From NCBI GenBank assembly GCA_028293685.1, contig JAQGOI010000342.1, positions 1-5,592 of the forward strand: a DNA stretch of 5,592 nt. The letters run 5' to 3'. The number at the start of each line of letters is the position of its first letter. The stretch's first letter is position 1. Below the pieces are notes generated by a model. The model saw only the letters and a program-made list of their open reading frames with translations. It was not told the origin of the DNA and searched no databases. This DNA comes from Lysobacteraceae bacterium (GTDB lineage: Bacteria > Pseudomonadota > Gammaproteobacteria > Xanthomonadales > Xanthomonadaceae). The position numbers were made by a program, and so were the translations under genes. Of this stretch, positions 1 through 5,592 are shown in pieces.

Positions 1-805
1 TGCCGCCCAGGATGATCACCGTCGCCGGGCCCAGGTACGGGACGAAAGTCAGCAGACCCGCAATCAGGCCGATCAGGATGCCGAGATCCAACCCGACCAG
101 CCACAGGCCCGATGCATACAACCCGCCAAGGATCAGCATCACGAGCAGCTGGCCGCGCAGGAAGCCACCAAGCACCTCGTCGGATTCGCCGGCAAGGCGT
201 GCCACGGTGGCGGCGTGATCGCGCGGGACGAGCGCTGCCACGCGTTCGACGATGTAATCCCAGTCGCGCAGGAAGAAGAACGTCAGCACCGGCATCAACA
301 CGATGTTCGCCATCCAGCCGAGCAGCGCAAATCCCGAACGCGAGACGTAGCCGAGCACGGTGGCCGCGAATCCGCCCGCCTGTTCCCAATGCGTGCGCAC
401 CAGTTCGACCAGGCGCTGCGGATCCAGCCATTCGACCAGCTGCAACCCGGTCCGGGCGCTGATCCACGGCAGCACCGTGCCGATCAACCAGTCGCGGTAA
501 TGCGGCAGTGACGTCACGAGGATGTAGACCTGGTGCTGCAGCAGCGGCAACAGCAGCATCAGCACGGCCAGCAGCAGCAGCGCCATCGCCCCGAATACGA
601 TCATCACCGCGATGTTGCGGGACGCGCCGCGGCGTTCGATGCGATCGACCAGTGGATCGCCGAGCCACCCGAGCAACGCGGCAAAGACAAATGGCGTCAG
701 CACCGGCGCGAGCAGCCAGACAAGCCAGCCAATGACGAACACCGACAGTCCCCACTGCAGGCGCCGCAGGAACGCCGCGATGGCAACGTCGGCAGGAGGG
801 TTCAT
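1..805 (-). CDS. AI-2E family (PerM-type) membrane transporter, C-terminal part cut off by window edge
   Basis: Reading leftward from ATG at 805 gives 268 codons with no stop, so the gene continues past the left edge; family members are usually about 340-400 residues. The protein is strongly hydrophobic: membrane segments at about residues 17-47, 65-90, 148-178, 215-237 and 240-268. Family-like motifs are FFLRDWD (177-183), GFLRGQLLVM (214-223) and LTFVPYLGPA (252-261), as in AI-2E/PerM proteins (PF01594). Residues about 91-147 form the large extracytoplasmic loop typical of the family. Members are inner-membrane proteins variously proposed to export AI-2 or to act as Na+/H+ antiporters; the substrate here cannot be told. 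An in-frame stop (812-814) lies two codons upstream, so 805 is the most upstream start possible. No clear ribosome binding site is visible; with only 6 bases to the DUF2066 stop, translation is probably coupled. Confidence 0.93.
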   Translation of the reverse strand, partial: MNPPADVAIAAFLRRLQWGLSVFVIGWLVWLLAPVLTPFVFAALLGWLGDPLVDRIERRGASRNIAVMIVFGAMALLLLAVLMLLLPLLQHQVYILVTSLPHYRDWLIGTVLPWISARTGLQLVEWLDPQRLVELVRTHWEQAGGFAATVLGYVSRSGFALLGWMANIVLMPVLTFFFLRDWDYIVERVAALVPRDHAATVARLAGESDEVLGGFLRGQLLVMLILGGLYASGLWLVGLDLGILIGLIAGLLTFVPYLGPATVIILGG

Positions 806-811
806 GCAGGC

Positions 812-1909
812 TCAGCGCAACCGGAAGACCGGTGGATCGCCTTCCTCATCCTGCAGCACGCTGTCGTCCAGCAACCGGCGGAAGCCGCTCAGTCCGGTTG
901 CCAGGTCGAGGTCGACCTCCAGACCCTGGGCTGTCGCCCGCACCGGGATCACCCGGCGCACGACAGCCATGCCCTGCAGGTAACCGGACAGACGCATGTA
1001 GTCCTCGCCTGAGTCGATGCCGGTAAACGTCACGCGGACGATGCTCGCGGGGCCGGCTGCACTGCCCTTGGCGTAGCGGCGCACCAGCGCATCGGCAGCG
1101 CCATCGGCACCGGCTGCCATGGCGCGTCGGGCGTCGTGCTCCTCGGCCGTCCAGGTCGAAAGCACGCGCCCGCTGTCGACAAACGTCCAGTCCGCGGTCC
1201 AGCCGGCTGCGCTGCGGTACAACTTGCCGATCAGCTGCATCGGCGGGCTGTATCGGGACGACAGTCGCGCGACAGCGGCGGCATCGCCACGCCAGATCGG
1301 GCCAACGGCAGCTTGTTCGGCGGCCGTGCCGCTGGGCAGACCGAGCTTGAATCCGCGTTCGACCGCGCGATCGAGCACCGCTCGCGCGGCACTGGACTGT
1401 GGCAACCCAACCAGCCGAGGGCCGTGACCGTCGTCGATGGCCAGCCACAACACCGGTTTCGCGCGCGGCTGCGGCCACACCGGCAATCCCAACGCCGTAA
1501 CCATGTTGTCGACCTTGTCCTGGTCAAACCGCACGACCAGCGTGGTGTCGTACGTGGGGGCGCCCGTCGTCGGTGAAATGCCTTCGTCCTGACGATAATC
1601 GTAGCCATCGACGTATTGACGGGCGTTCCTCAACTCGCGACCGACGCCGGGAAAGGAGTTGGAATTCCGATTGCCGGTCAACCTGCCCAGCACCTGCAGC
1701 AGCGCTCGCGCAAACCCGGTATTGCGTTCGCTTTCCGTCTGGCTGCGCACGGACACCTCGGTCTGGTAAATCCCCTGCGCCGAGGCGCGGTCGCCCTCCA
1801 CGCGCTGGGCGAAGGCCAGGCCCGAGCCTCCATCCAGGATCATCCCGCCGGTCAACACGACCAGCATCGCCCCCGCCGCCCACGCCATCCGGATTGCCCG
1901 ACGCATCAT
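812..1909 (-). CDS. DUF2066 domain-containing secreted protein
   Basis: From the chosen start this is a 365-residue protein. It begins with a Sec-type signal peptide: basic MMRRAIR, a hydrophobic stretch AWAAGAMLVVLTGG, and a likely cleavage after AFA, about residue 34. The mature part has the DUF2066 (PF09839) pattern: YQTEVSVRSQTESERNTGFA followed by LLQVLGRLTGN, then LVVRFD, LWLAIDDG, and LVGLPQSSAARAVLDRAVERGF with KLGLP. The family is widespread in gammaproteobacteria next to purM and perM and has no established function; the periplasmic or envelope location is inferred from the signal peptide. The reading frame is open up to ATG 1966, adding 19 residues, but that start has no ribosome binding site and would put about 26 residues before the hydrophobic core. 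ATG 1909 has GCGGGA 6 bases upstream; ATG 1906 is nearly as good. The gene is divergent from purM and probably co-transcribed with the downstream membrane protein. No cysteine lipobox was seen. Confidence 0.9.
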   Translation of the reverse strand: MMRRAIRMAWAAGAMLVVLTGGMILDGGSGLAFAQRVEGDRASAQGIYQTEVSVRSQTESERNTGFARALLQVLGRLTGNRNSNSFPGVGRELRNARQYVDGYDYRQDEGISPTTGAPTYDTTLVVRFDQDKVDNMVTALGLPVWPQPRAKPVLWLAIDDGHGPRLVGLPQSSAARAVLDRAVERGFKLGLPSGTAAEQAAVGPIWRGDAAAVARLSSRYSPPMQLIGKLYRSAAGWTADWTFVDSGRVLSTWTAEEHDARRAMAAGADGAADALVRRYAKGSAAGPASIVRVTFTGIDSGEDYMRLSGYLQGMAVVRRVIPVRATAQGLEVDLDLATGLSGFRRLLDDSVLQDEEGDPPVFRLR

Positions 1910-1915
1910 CACCAT

Positions 1916-1921
1916 TCCCGC
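1916..1921 (-). promoter_or_regulatory. Probable ribosome binding site deciding the DUF2066 start
   Basis: GCGGGA on the minus strand lies 6 bases before ATG 1909 and 9 before ATG 1906, and directly abuts ATG 1915. It is a partial match to the anti-Shine-Dalgarno complement. It favours a start at 1909 or 1906 over the longer possibility at 1966. Confidence 0.4.
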
Positions 1922-1964
1922 AGCGAACCAACCGAAATGGTGCCGTACCCGCGCCAGCGCGTCC

Positions 1965-1991
1965 ATGACGGCGCTCGGGCGCTGCTAAAAT
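1965..1991 (+). promoter_or_regulatory. Extended -10 sigma-70 promoter for the purM operon
   Basis: TGC-TAAAAT at 1983-1991 matches the extended -10 consensus (TGn then TATAAT) with one mismatch in the hexamer. It is the only A/T-rich hexamer in an otherwise GC-rich 121-base gap. A -35-like ATGACG (1965-1970) matches TTGACA at four of six positions but with a short 15-base spacer; extended -10 promoters often tolerate a poor -35. Transcription would start near 1998, giving a leader of roughly 33 bases before GTG 2031. No equally good promoter was seen for the divergent DUF2066 gene. Confidence 0.6.
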
Positions 1992-2007
1992 CGCCGGTCC
2001 AGCGCCC
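1977..2007. repeat. 8-bp inverted repeat flanking the purM -10 element
   Basis: GGGCGCTG at 1977-1984 is the exact reverse complement of CAGCGCCC at 2000-2007, separated by 15 bases that contain the TAAAAT hexamer. The placement is what one would expect of an operator bound by a dimeric repressor, but GC-rich DNA makes such repeats by chance fairly often. It does not resemble the Escherichia coli PurR operator. The regulator, if any, is unknown. Confidence 0.35.
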
Positions 2008-2030
2008 TTGCGCACGCTGCCCGGACCCGT

Positions 2031-3065
2031 GTGAATACCCCTTCCCCGCTTACCTACCGCGAATCCGGCGTCGATATCGATGCCGGCAATGCCGTCGTCG
2101 AACGCATCAAGCCGCTGGTCAAGCGCAGTTTTCGCCCGGAAGTGATGGGCGGGCTGGGCGGCTTCGGTGCGTTGTTCGATCTGTCCGGCAAATACCGCGA
2201 GCCCGTGCTGGTCTCGGGCACCGATGGCGTCGGCACCAAGCTCAAGCTGGCCCAGCAGTACAGTCGTCACGACACCATCGGCATCGACCTGGTCGGCATG
2301 TGCGTCAACGATGTCCTGGTTCAGGGTGCCGAACCGCTGTTCTTCCTCGACTATTTCGCCACCGGCAAGCTCGACGTTGACACGACAGTCGCCGTGGTCG
2401 GCGGCATCGCGCGCGGCTGTGAAATGGCCGGCTGCGCGTTGATCGGTGGCGAGACCGCGGAAATGCCCGACATGTATCCGCCGGGCGAATACGACCTGGC
2501 CGGATTCACCGTCGGCGCGGTCGAGAAATCGCAGCTGCTCGACGGCAGCAAGGTGCGCGCCGGCGACGTATTGCTCGGCATCGCCTCGAGCGGCCCGCAT
2601 TCCAACGGCTATTCGCTGGTCCGCCGCATCTTTGAACGCGCAGGCCGGCCTGCCGACCTCGACGTCGGCGGCGTTCCGCTGATCGACGCGCTGATGGCGC
2701 CGACGACGCTGTATGTCAAACCAATCCTGGAACTGCTGCGCAAACACGATCTGCACGCCATGGCGCATATCACCGGCGGTGGCCTGACGGAGAACATCAT
2801 CCGCGTGATTCCGGACGGGCTTGGTCTCGACATTGATGCCTCGGCGATTGTGCTGCCACCGGTGTTCGACTGGCTGCAGCGCGAAGGTGCCGTACCGGCG
2901 CAGGAGATGTGGCGGACATTCAACTGCGGCGTTGGATTCGTGCTCGTCGTGGCGCCGTCCGACGTTGCCGCTGTCGACGCCGATCTCGATCGGCTTGGCC
3001 TGTCGCATCGCCAGATTGGCTACGTAGCCGCCGCAGTTGGCGACAATCGCGTCCGGATCGGTTGA
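2031..3065 (+). CDS. purM: Phosphoribosylformylglycinamidine cyclo-ligase (AIR synthetase)
   Basis: The enzyme converts formylglycinamidine ribonucleotide plus ATP to 5-aminoimidazole ribonucleotide, ADP and phosphate: step five of de novo purine synthesis, in the cytoplasm, normally as a homodimer. The 344 residues match the usual length (about 345 in E. coli) and are collinear with it. Visible family motifs are GVDIDAGN (13-20), [13 protein letters not shown] (36-48), the nucleotide-binding [10 protein letters not shown] (62-71), [16 protein letters not shown] (93-108), GGETAEMP (139-146), [13 protein letters not shown] (186-198), AHITGGGL (245-252) and FNCGVG (297-302). The N-terminal ATP-binding and C-terminal AIRS domains are both complete. 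The start is GTG; it places the conserved [12 protein letters not shown] one residue earlier than in E. coli, so it is well supported despite the lack of a clear ribosome binding site. It is the first gene of a tight operon that contains purN two genes downstream. Confidence 0.98.
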   Translation: MNTPSPLTYRESGVDIDAGNAVVERIKPLVKRSFRPEVMGGLGGFGALFDLSGKYREPVLVSGTDGVGTKLKLAQQYSRHDTIGIDLVGMCVNDVLVQGAEPLFFLDYFATGKLDVDTTVAVVGGIARGCEMAGCALIGGETAEMPDMYPPGEYDLAGFTVGAVEKSQLLDGSKVRAGDVLLGIASSGPHSNGYSLVRRIFERAGRPADLDVGGVPLIDALMAPTTLYVKPILELLRKHDLHAMAHITGGGLTENIIRVIPDGLGLDIDASAIVLPPVFDWLQREGAVPAQEMWRTFNCGVGFVLVVAPSDVAAVDADLDRLGLSHRQIGYVAAAVGDNRVRIG

Positions 3066-3070
3066 CGGCC

Positions 3071-4150
3071 ATGGCGACGCGCCGCTTGAGCACTGTCTGG
3101 GCGATGCTGATGACGGCGTTGCCACTGCTTTCATTGGCGGGCGCACCCGCGCGCATCACACCTTCCGATCCGTCGCCGCTGGCGACTGCCAGCGAATTGA
3201 TCGAACGGCAGTTCAGCCCGCTCGAGGCCTTCAGGCTCCAGGAAAAAGTGCGTTCCCTGGGGTTGAAGGACGCGTTCCACATCGATCTTGCAGCCGAGCG
3301 GTTGCTGGTGCGCGCGCCCGCGAAGACGCCTGCGGACGGTCGCTATGGCCTGATTGTCTTCCTAGATTCGAGGAAGCAAACGCGTTTTGATTTTGAGTGG
3401 GACAACGTGCTCGATTCACATGGCGTCATATTCGTCAGTCCTGACAACGCGGGTGATGATGCGAGTGCTTTGGATCGCCGCATCCCGCTGGCACTCGACG
3501 CAGTCGAATACGCACGGCGGTTCTACAAGCTGGATCCGGATCGCATCTACATCGCTGGTGTCGGCGGTGGCTCGCGCATTGCCGAGCGGCTTGCAGTCTC
3601 CTATCCCGAAGTTTTCACCGCGGCAATCATGAATTCCGGCGCTGTTGAAATTGGCACGCAGGAATTGCCGGCGCCAGCCCAGGATTCCCTGACGCGGCTG
3701 CGTACCCATTCGCGCTTGGCATTCTTGTCGGCGTTCCAGGATCAACCGGCGTTTGCGGAGCAACGGCGTGCGCTGGAGTCGCTGCGCAAATACTGCATGC
3801 CGGTTGCCGGGGTCTGGGAAAACGGGCACACGATCGCGGGCCACCCCACCATCGACGGCCGTTTGCTGAGCGACATCCTCAACATCTTCGAAGCACCGCG
3901 CGGTGCGAAAGAACAGCCACAGCCAGGCTGCGAAGCAACGTTCCGTGGTGGCGCCTTGTCGGCCTTGGCCAATATCCGGCAACTGGACGCCGACGGACGC
4001 CGCGATGAGGCACTGAAAGCGCTCGTGACCTTCGATCACGCCTACGGCCGCCTGTTTGTCGACGAAGAAGTCGCCTTGGCGAAAAAACTCAACCCCGGGT
4101 TTTTCGCCCCCACCGCGCCATCCGGCTCGTCCTCTCCGGGGTCGCATTGA
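3071..4150 (+). CDS. Secreted alpha/beta-hydrolase-like protein with an apparently lost catalytic serine
   Basis: The 359-residue protein has a signal peptide (basic MATRR, hydrophobic VWAMLMTALPLLSLAGA, cleavage near residues 25-27), so it is probably periplasmic or secreted. The core resembles the LpqC/feruloyl esterase/PHB depolymerase branch of the alpha/beta hydrolases: strand RYGLIVFLDS (91-100), helix DAVEYARRFYKLDPDRIYIAG (143-163), then AERLAVSYPEVFTAAIMNSGA (171-191) and WENGHTIAGHP (249-259). The elbow, normally GxSxGG, reads GVGGGS (163-168), so the nucleophile position is Gly165. A candidate acid (Asp224 in AFQDQPA) and histidine (His253 in NGH) remain. Residues about 293-345 look like a helical, TPR-like extension. 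Two cysteines (242, 287) could pair. ATG 3071 is chosen because upstream starts in this frame run deep into purM and lack the signal peptide. It lies 5 bases after purM and overlaps purN by 4. Some rarer codons (CTA, AGG) and A/T-rich stretches set it apart from its neighbours. Substrate or ligand is unknown. Confidence 0.85.
   Translation: MATRRLSTVWAMLMTALPLLSLAGAPARITPSDPSPLATASELIERQFSPLEAFRLQEKVRSLGLKDAFHIDLAAERLLVRAPAKTPADGRYGLIVFLDSRKQTRFDFEWDNVLDSHGVIFVSPDNAGDDASALDRRIPLALDAVEYARRFYKLDPDRIYIAGVGGGSRIAERLAVSYPEVFTAAIMNSGAVEIGTQELPAPAQDSLTRLRTHSRLAFLSAFQDQPAFAEQRRALESLRKYCMPVAGVWENGHTIAGHPTIDGRLLSDILNIFEAPRGAKEQPQPGCEATFRGGALSALANIRQLDADGRRDEALKALVTFDHAYGRLFVDEEVALAKKLNPGFFAPTAPSGSSSPGSH
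4078..4108 (+). repeat. 9-bp inverted repeat near the 3' end of the hydrolase-like gene
   Basis: GGCGAAAAA (4078-4086) is the exact reverse complement of TTTTTCGCC (4100-4108), with a 13-base GC-rich loop. It lies inside the coding sequence (residues about 336-346) and 38 bases before the purN start. No T-run follows on either strand, so it does not read as a terminator. It may be an mRNA stem-loop between the operon genes or a coincidence of the KKL and GFF codons. Confidence 0.35.
4138..4141 (+). promoter_or_regulatory. Weak ribosome binding site for purN TTG start
   Basis: GGGG, 5 bases before TTG 4147, is the only purine run at a suitable distance. Together with the TTGA stop/start overlap it supports initiation at 4147 by coupling to the upstream gene. 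Confidence 0.3.
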
Positions 4151-4818
4151 CGCGTCCGGCGTCGCGGCTTGCCATCGCGGTGCTGGCCTCTGGTCGCGGC
4201 AGCAACCTGCAGGCGCTGATCAATGCAGTTGCTGCCGGCACGCTCGATGCACGCATCGTCGGTGTGTTCTCCGATAAGCCCGGTGCCATCGCGCTGGAAC
4301 GCGCGCAGGATGCCGGTATCCCGACAACCGTATTGCTGCCAGCGACGTACGCAACACGTGCGGCCTTCGATGCGCAGCTGTTCGAAGCGATCGATCCCTG
4401 TACACCGGACGTCATCCTCTGTGCCGGCTACATGCGTCTGATCGGCAAGCGCGAAGTCCAGGGGCGACGCGGACGGCTGCTCAACATCCATCCCTCTCTG
4501 CTGCCTGCATTCAAGGGCCTGCGCACGCACGCGCAAGCCTTGGCGGCCGGCGCCAGCGAGCACGGCGCCAGCGTGCATTACGTCACGCCCGACCTGGATG
4601 GCGGCCCGGTCATCGCCCAGGTGCGGGTTCCCGTGCTTGCGCAGGACGACGCCGACACACTGGCCAGGCGTGTACTGGTCCGGGAGCACATCCTGCTGGT
4701 GGAAACCGTGCGCCTCCTGGCCGCAGGCCGCCTGGCACTCAACGGCGACGTCATCCGGCTCGACGGGGCGGCGATTTCGACCCCGCTTCAGCTGACAGCC
4801 AACAACGACTTCTCATGA
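4147..4818 (+). CDS. purN: Phosphoribosylglycinamide formyltransferase (GAR transformylase)
   Basis: PurN transfers the formyl group of 10-formyltetrahydrofolate to glycinamide ribonucleotide, giving FGAR: step three of de novo purine synthesis, in the cytoplasm. The 223 residues cover the whole single-domain fold. Visible are the phosphate-binding loop SGRGSNLQAL (15-24), the catalytic NIHPSLLP (113-120) with Asn113 and His115, and the catalytic Asp151 in DLDGGPV (149-155), equivalent to Asn106, His108 and Asp144 of the E. coli enzyme. GLRTHAQAL (124-132) and EHGASVHYVT (138-147) are also family-like. The start is TTG, in a TTGA overlap with the stop of the hydrolase-like gene; no ATG lies between there and the essential SGRGSN loop, and the start adds about seven residues before the first strand compared with E. 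coli. It is in the same operon as purM but separated from it by one unrelated gene. Confidence 0.97.
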   Translation: MTRPASRLAIAVLASGRGSNLQALINAVAAGTLDARIVGVFSDKPGAIALERAQDAGIPTTVLLPATYATRAAFDAQLFEAIDPCTPDVILCAGYMRLIGKREVQGRRGRLLNIHPSLLPAFKGLRTHAQALAAGASEHGASVHYVTPDLDGGPVIAQVRVPVLAQDDADTLARRVLVREHILLVETVRLLAAGRLALNGDVIRLDGAAISTPLQLTANNDFS

Positions 4819-4828
4819 TGGCGCCCCT

Positions 4829-5557
4829 ATGCCCCGCCTCCTCGCCTCCTTCGTTCTGCTGATTGCCTTGCCGTGGGCCGCTATGGCCGATGTGCCGGCG
4901 ACCAGTGCATTGCAACCCTTCGTGGCGACCTATCAGGTCTTCCACGATGGCCACGAATTGGGCGAGGCGACGATGCAGCTGGTCCATGTCGATGGCGCGC
5001 GCTGGCGCGTGGATCTGGTGATGCGCGGCAACGGCCTGATGCGCCTGACCGGTCTCAACCTGCAACAGAGCACGCTGTTCGACACCGATGGCCTGGCATA
5101 CCGGCCGTTGTCCCAAAGCACGGTGAAGCGCGCCTTCCTGTCCAGGCGAAAGACCGTCGGGCTGTACGACTGGAACAACCACACGGCACAGTGGACCGGT
5201 GATGTGCGCAGCGGACATGCCGGCCCGGTCAGCCTTCAGCAGGGCGACATGAGTGGCTTGCTGATCGACCTGGCAGTGATCCGCGATGCGCGCCCCGGCA
5301 CCAGTTTCCACTACCGCTTTGTCGACGACGGACGCGTGCGCGATCACAACTGGGTGGTCGCACCGCAGACCGAAAGCGTCGCCGTCGGCGACCTGAGCTA
5401 CGACGCCATGCGTGCCAATCGCGTCCAGGATGGCGGCGACGACACCCTGATCTGGGTCGCGTCCGGCGTGCCCACCACGATCCGCATCCTGCAACGCGAG
5501 GACGGCAGCGACATCACCGACCTGCGTCTCACCCAGTACAAAGGAGCTGCGCCATGA
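4829..5557 (+). CDS. DUF3108 domain-containing secreted protein
   Basis: The 242-residue protein starts with a clear signal peptide (MPRLLASFVLLIALPWAAMA, cleavage before DVPA at about residue 20), so the mature protein of about 222 residues is expected in the periplasm. The rest is rich in beta strands and follows the DUF3108 (PF11306) pattern: ATYQVFHDGHELGEATMQL (33-51), YRPLSQ (91-96), GLYDWNN (111-117), the DMSGLLIDLAVIRDARPG turn (140-157), FVDDGRVRDHNWVV (164-177), and the C-terminal TLIWVASGVPTTIRILQREDG (206-226). The family is common after purN in gammaproteobacteria and has no established enzymatic function. The start lies 10 bases after the purN stop, with only a weak purine stretch upstream. 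The stop overlaps the next start as ATGA, so it belongs to the purM operon. There are no cysteines in the mature part and no lipobox. Confidence 0.9.
   Translation: MPRLLASFVLLIALPWAAMADVPATSALQPFVATYQVFHDGHELGEATMQLVHVDGARWRVDLVMRGNGLMRLTGLNLQQSTLFDTDGLAYRPLSQSTVKRAFLSRRKTVGLYDWNNHTAQWTGDVRSGHAGPVSLQQGDMSGLLIDLAVIRDARPGTSFHYRFVDDGRVRDHNWVVAPQTESVAVGDLSYDAMRANRVQDGGDDTLIWVASGVPTTIRILQREDGSDITDLRLTQYKGAAP
5541..5546 (+). promoter_or_regulatory. Strong Shine-Dalgarno sequence for the last gene
   Basis: AAGGAG followed by 7 bases and ATG 5554 is a near-perfect ribosome binding site, the best in this window. It lies inside the last codons of the DUF3108 gene and confirms the following start even though only 13 codons of that gene are visible. 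Confidence 0.8.
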
Positions 5558-5592
5558 ACAAACCCATCAGCAACCAAGTGTCGCGCCTGAAG
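5554..5592 (+). CDS. Start of a further operon gene, cut off by the right edge (possibly a second DUF3108 protein)
   Basis: Only 13 codons are present (MNKPISNQVSRLK). The ATG overlaps the DUF3108 stop by 4 bases (ATGA) and has a strong AAGGAG 7 bases upstream, so it is a real start. The lysine- and arginine-containing beginning would suit the n-region of a signal peptide, but no hydrophobic core is visible yet. In related genomes I recall a second DUF3108 gene at this place; this is inference and cannot be seen here. Confidence 0.75.
   Translation, partial: MNKPISNQVSRLK

Noticed and set aside
538..586. CAG/CTG-rich tract resembling a microsatellite.
   Set aside because: It is interrupted and is explained by a leucine-rich membrane segment (about residues 74-90) written with CTG codons.
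533..1012. A plus-strand open frame rich in Gln opposite the membrane protein gene.
   Set aside because: The Gln runs are the reverse of CTG leucine codons in a transmembrane helix; the minus-strand reading gives a proper AI-2E family protein.
1910..1966. A 19-residue N-terminal extension of the DUF2066 protein starting at ATG 1966.
   Set aside because: It has no ribosome binding site, would give an unusually long region before the signal-peptide core, and would overlap the -35 region of the purM promoter.
1910..2030. A PurR-type operator ahead of purM.
   Set aside because: I searched the gap by eye for the palindromic ACGCAAACGTTTGCGT pattern and found nothing close.
2909..3070. A 54-residue N-terminal extension of the hydrolase-like protein inside purM.
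   Set aside because: It is arginine-rich out-of-frame purM sequence and would bury the clear signal peptide that starts at 3071.
1524..3146. A 540-codon open frame on the minus strand antisense to purM and reaching into the DUF2066 gene.
   Set aside because: Its codons are exactly in register with the purM codons on the other strand, so it stays open only because purM avoids TTA, CTA and TCA codons. It crosses the divergent promoter region and overlaps two conserved genes, and its translation shows no recognisable domain.
4078..4108. Rho-independent terminator between the hydrolase-like gene and purN.
   Set aside because: The T-run is part of the stem and is followed by CCCCC on the plus strand; no U-tract follows the hairpin in either direction.
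3416..4147. A 243-codon minus-strand open frame opposite the hydrolase-like gene.
   Set aside because: It is in the same antisense register as the sense codons and stops where the sense gene uses a TCA serine. It is a composition shadow.
4815..4862. A 15-codon open frame beginning with ATG that overlaps the purN stop as ATGA.
   Set aside because: It is out of frame with the DUF3108 gene and ends shortly after it starts; the product MMAPLCPASSPPSFC looks meaningless. It might help re-initiation, but nothing else supports it.
4751..5494. A 247-codon minus-strand open frame opposite the DUF3108 gene.
   Set aside because: It is in antisense register with a gene that has a signal peptide and a family match; no domain or ribosome binding site supports it.

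Overview
The window looks like a chromosomal core region of a GC-rich gammaproteobacterium, most likely of the Xanthomonadales (Lysobacterales). The basis is high GC with strong G/C bias at third codon positions, PurM and PurN sequences close to the gammaproteobacterial type, and a gene order (AI-2E/PerM-type membrane protein and DUF2066 protein, divergent from purM and purN, followed by DUF3108 proteins) that I recall from pseudomonads and xanthomonads. Genus cannot be fixed by reading alone. I see no insertion sequence, CRISPR array, tRNA or rRNA gene, or phage signature.

Layout. Minus strand, left side: a DUF2066 secreted protein (812-1909), followed after 6 bases by the first 268 residues of a PerM/AI-2E-type membrane protein (805 down to 1, running off the left edge). 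A 121-base divergent intergenic region (1910-2030) carries a good extended -10 promoter for the rightward genes (TGCTAAAAT), with an 8-bp inverted repeat flanking it. Plus strand: purM (2031-3065, GTG start); a secreted alpha/beta-hydrolase-like protein (3071-4150) whose nucleophile-elbow serine appears to be glycine; purN (4147-4818, TTG start in a 4-base overlap); a secreted DUF3108 protein (4829-5557); and the first 13 codons of another gene (5554 onward) that overlaps the previous stop by 4 bases and has the best Shine-Dalgarno sequence in the window.

How it works together. The plus-strand genes are so tightly packed (gaps of 5 and 10 bases, overlaps of 4 and 4) that they are almost certainly one transcript. 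PurN (step 3) and PurM (step 5) act in de novo IMP synthesis in the cytoplasm. The hydrolase-like protein and the DUF3108 protein carry signal peptides and belong to the cell envelope, so the operon mixes nucleotide synthesis with exported proteins of unknown role. The most unusual item is the apparent pseudo-esterase between purM and purN. The rest is ordinary core genome, and I do not see a convincing new multi-gene system.
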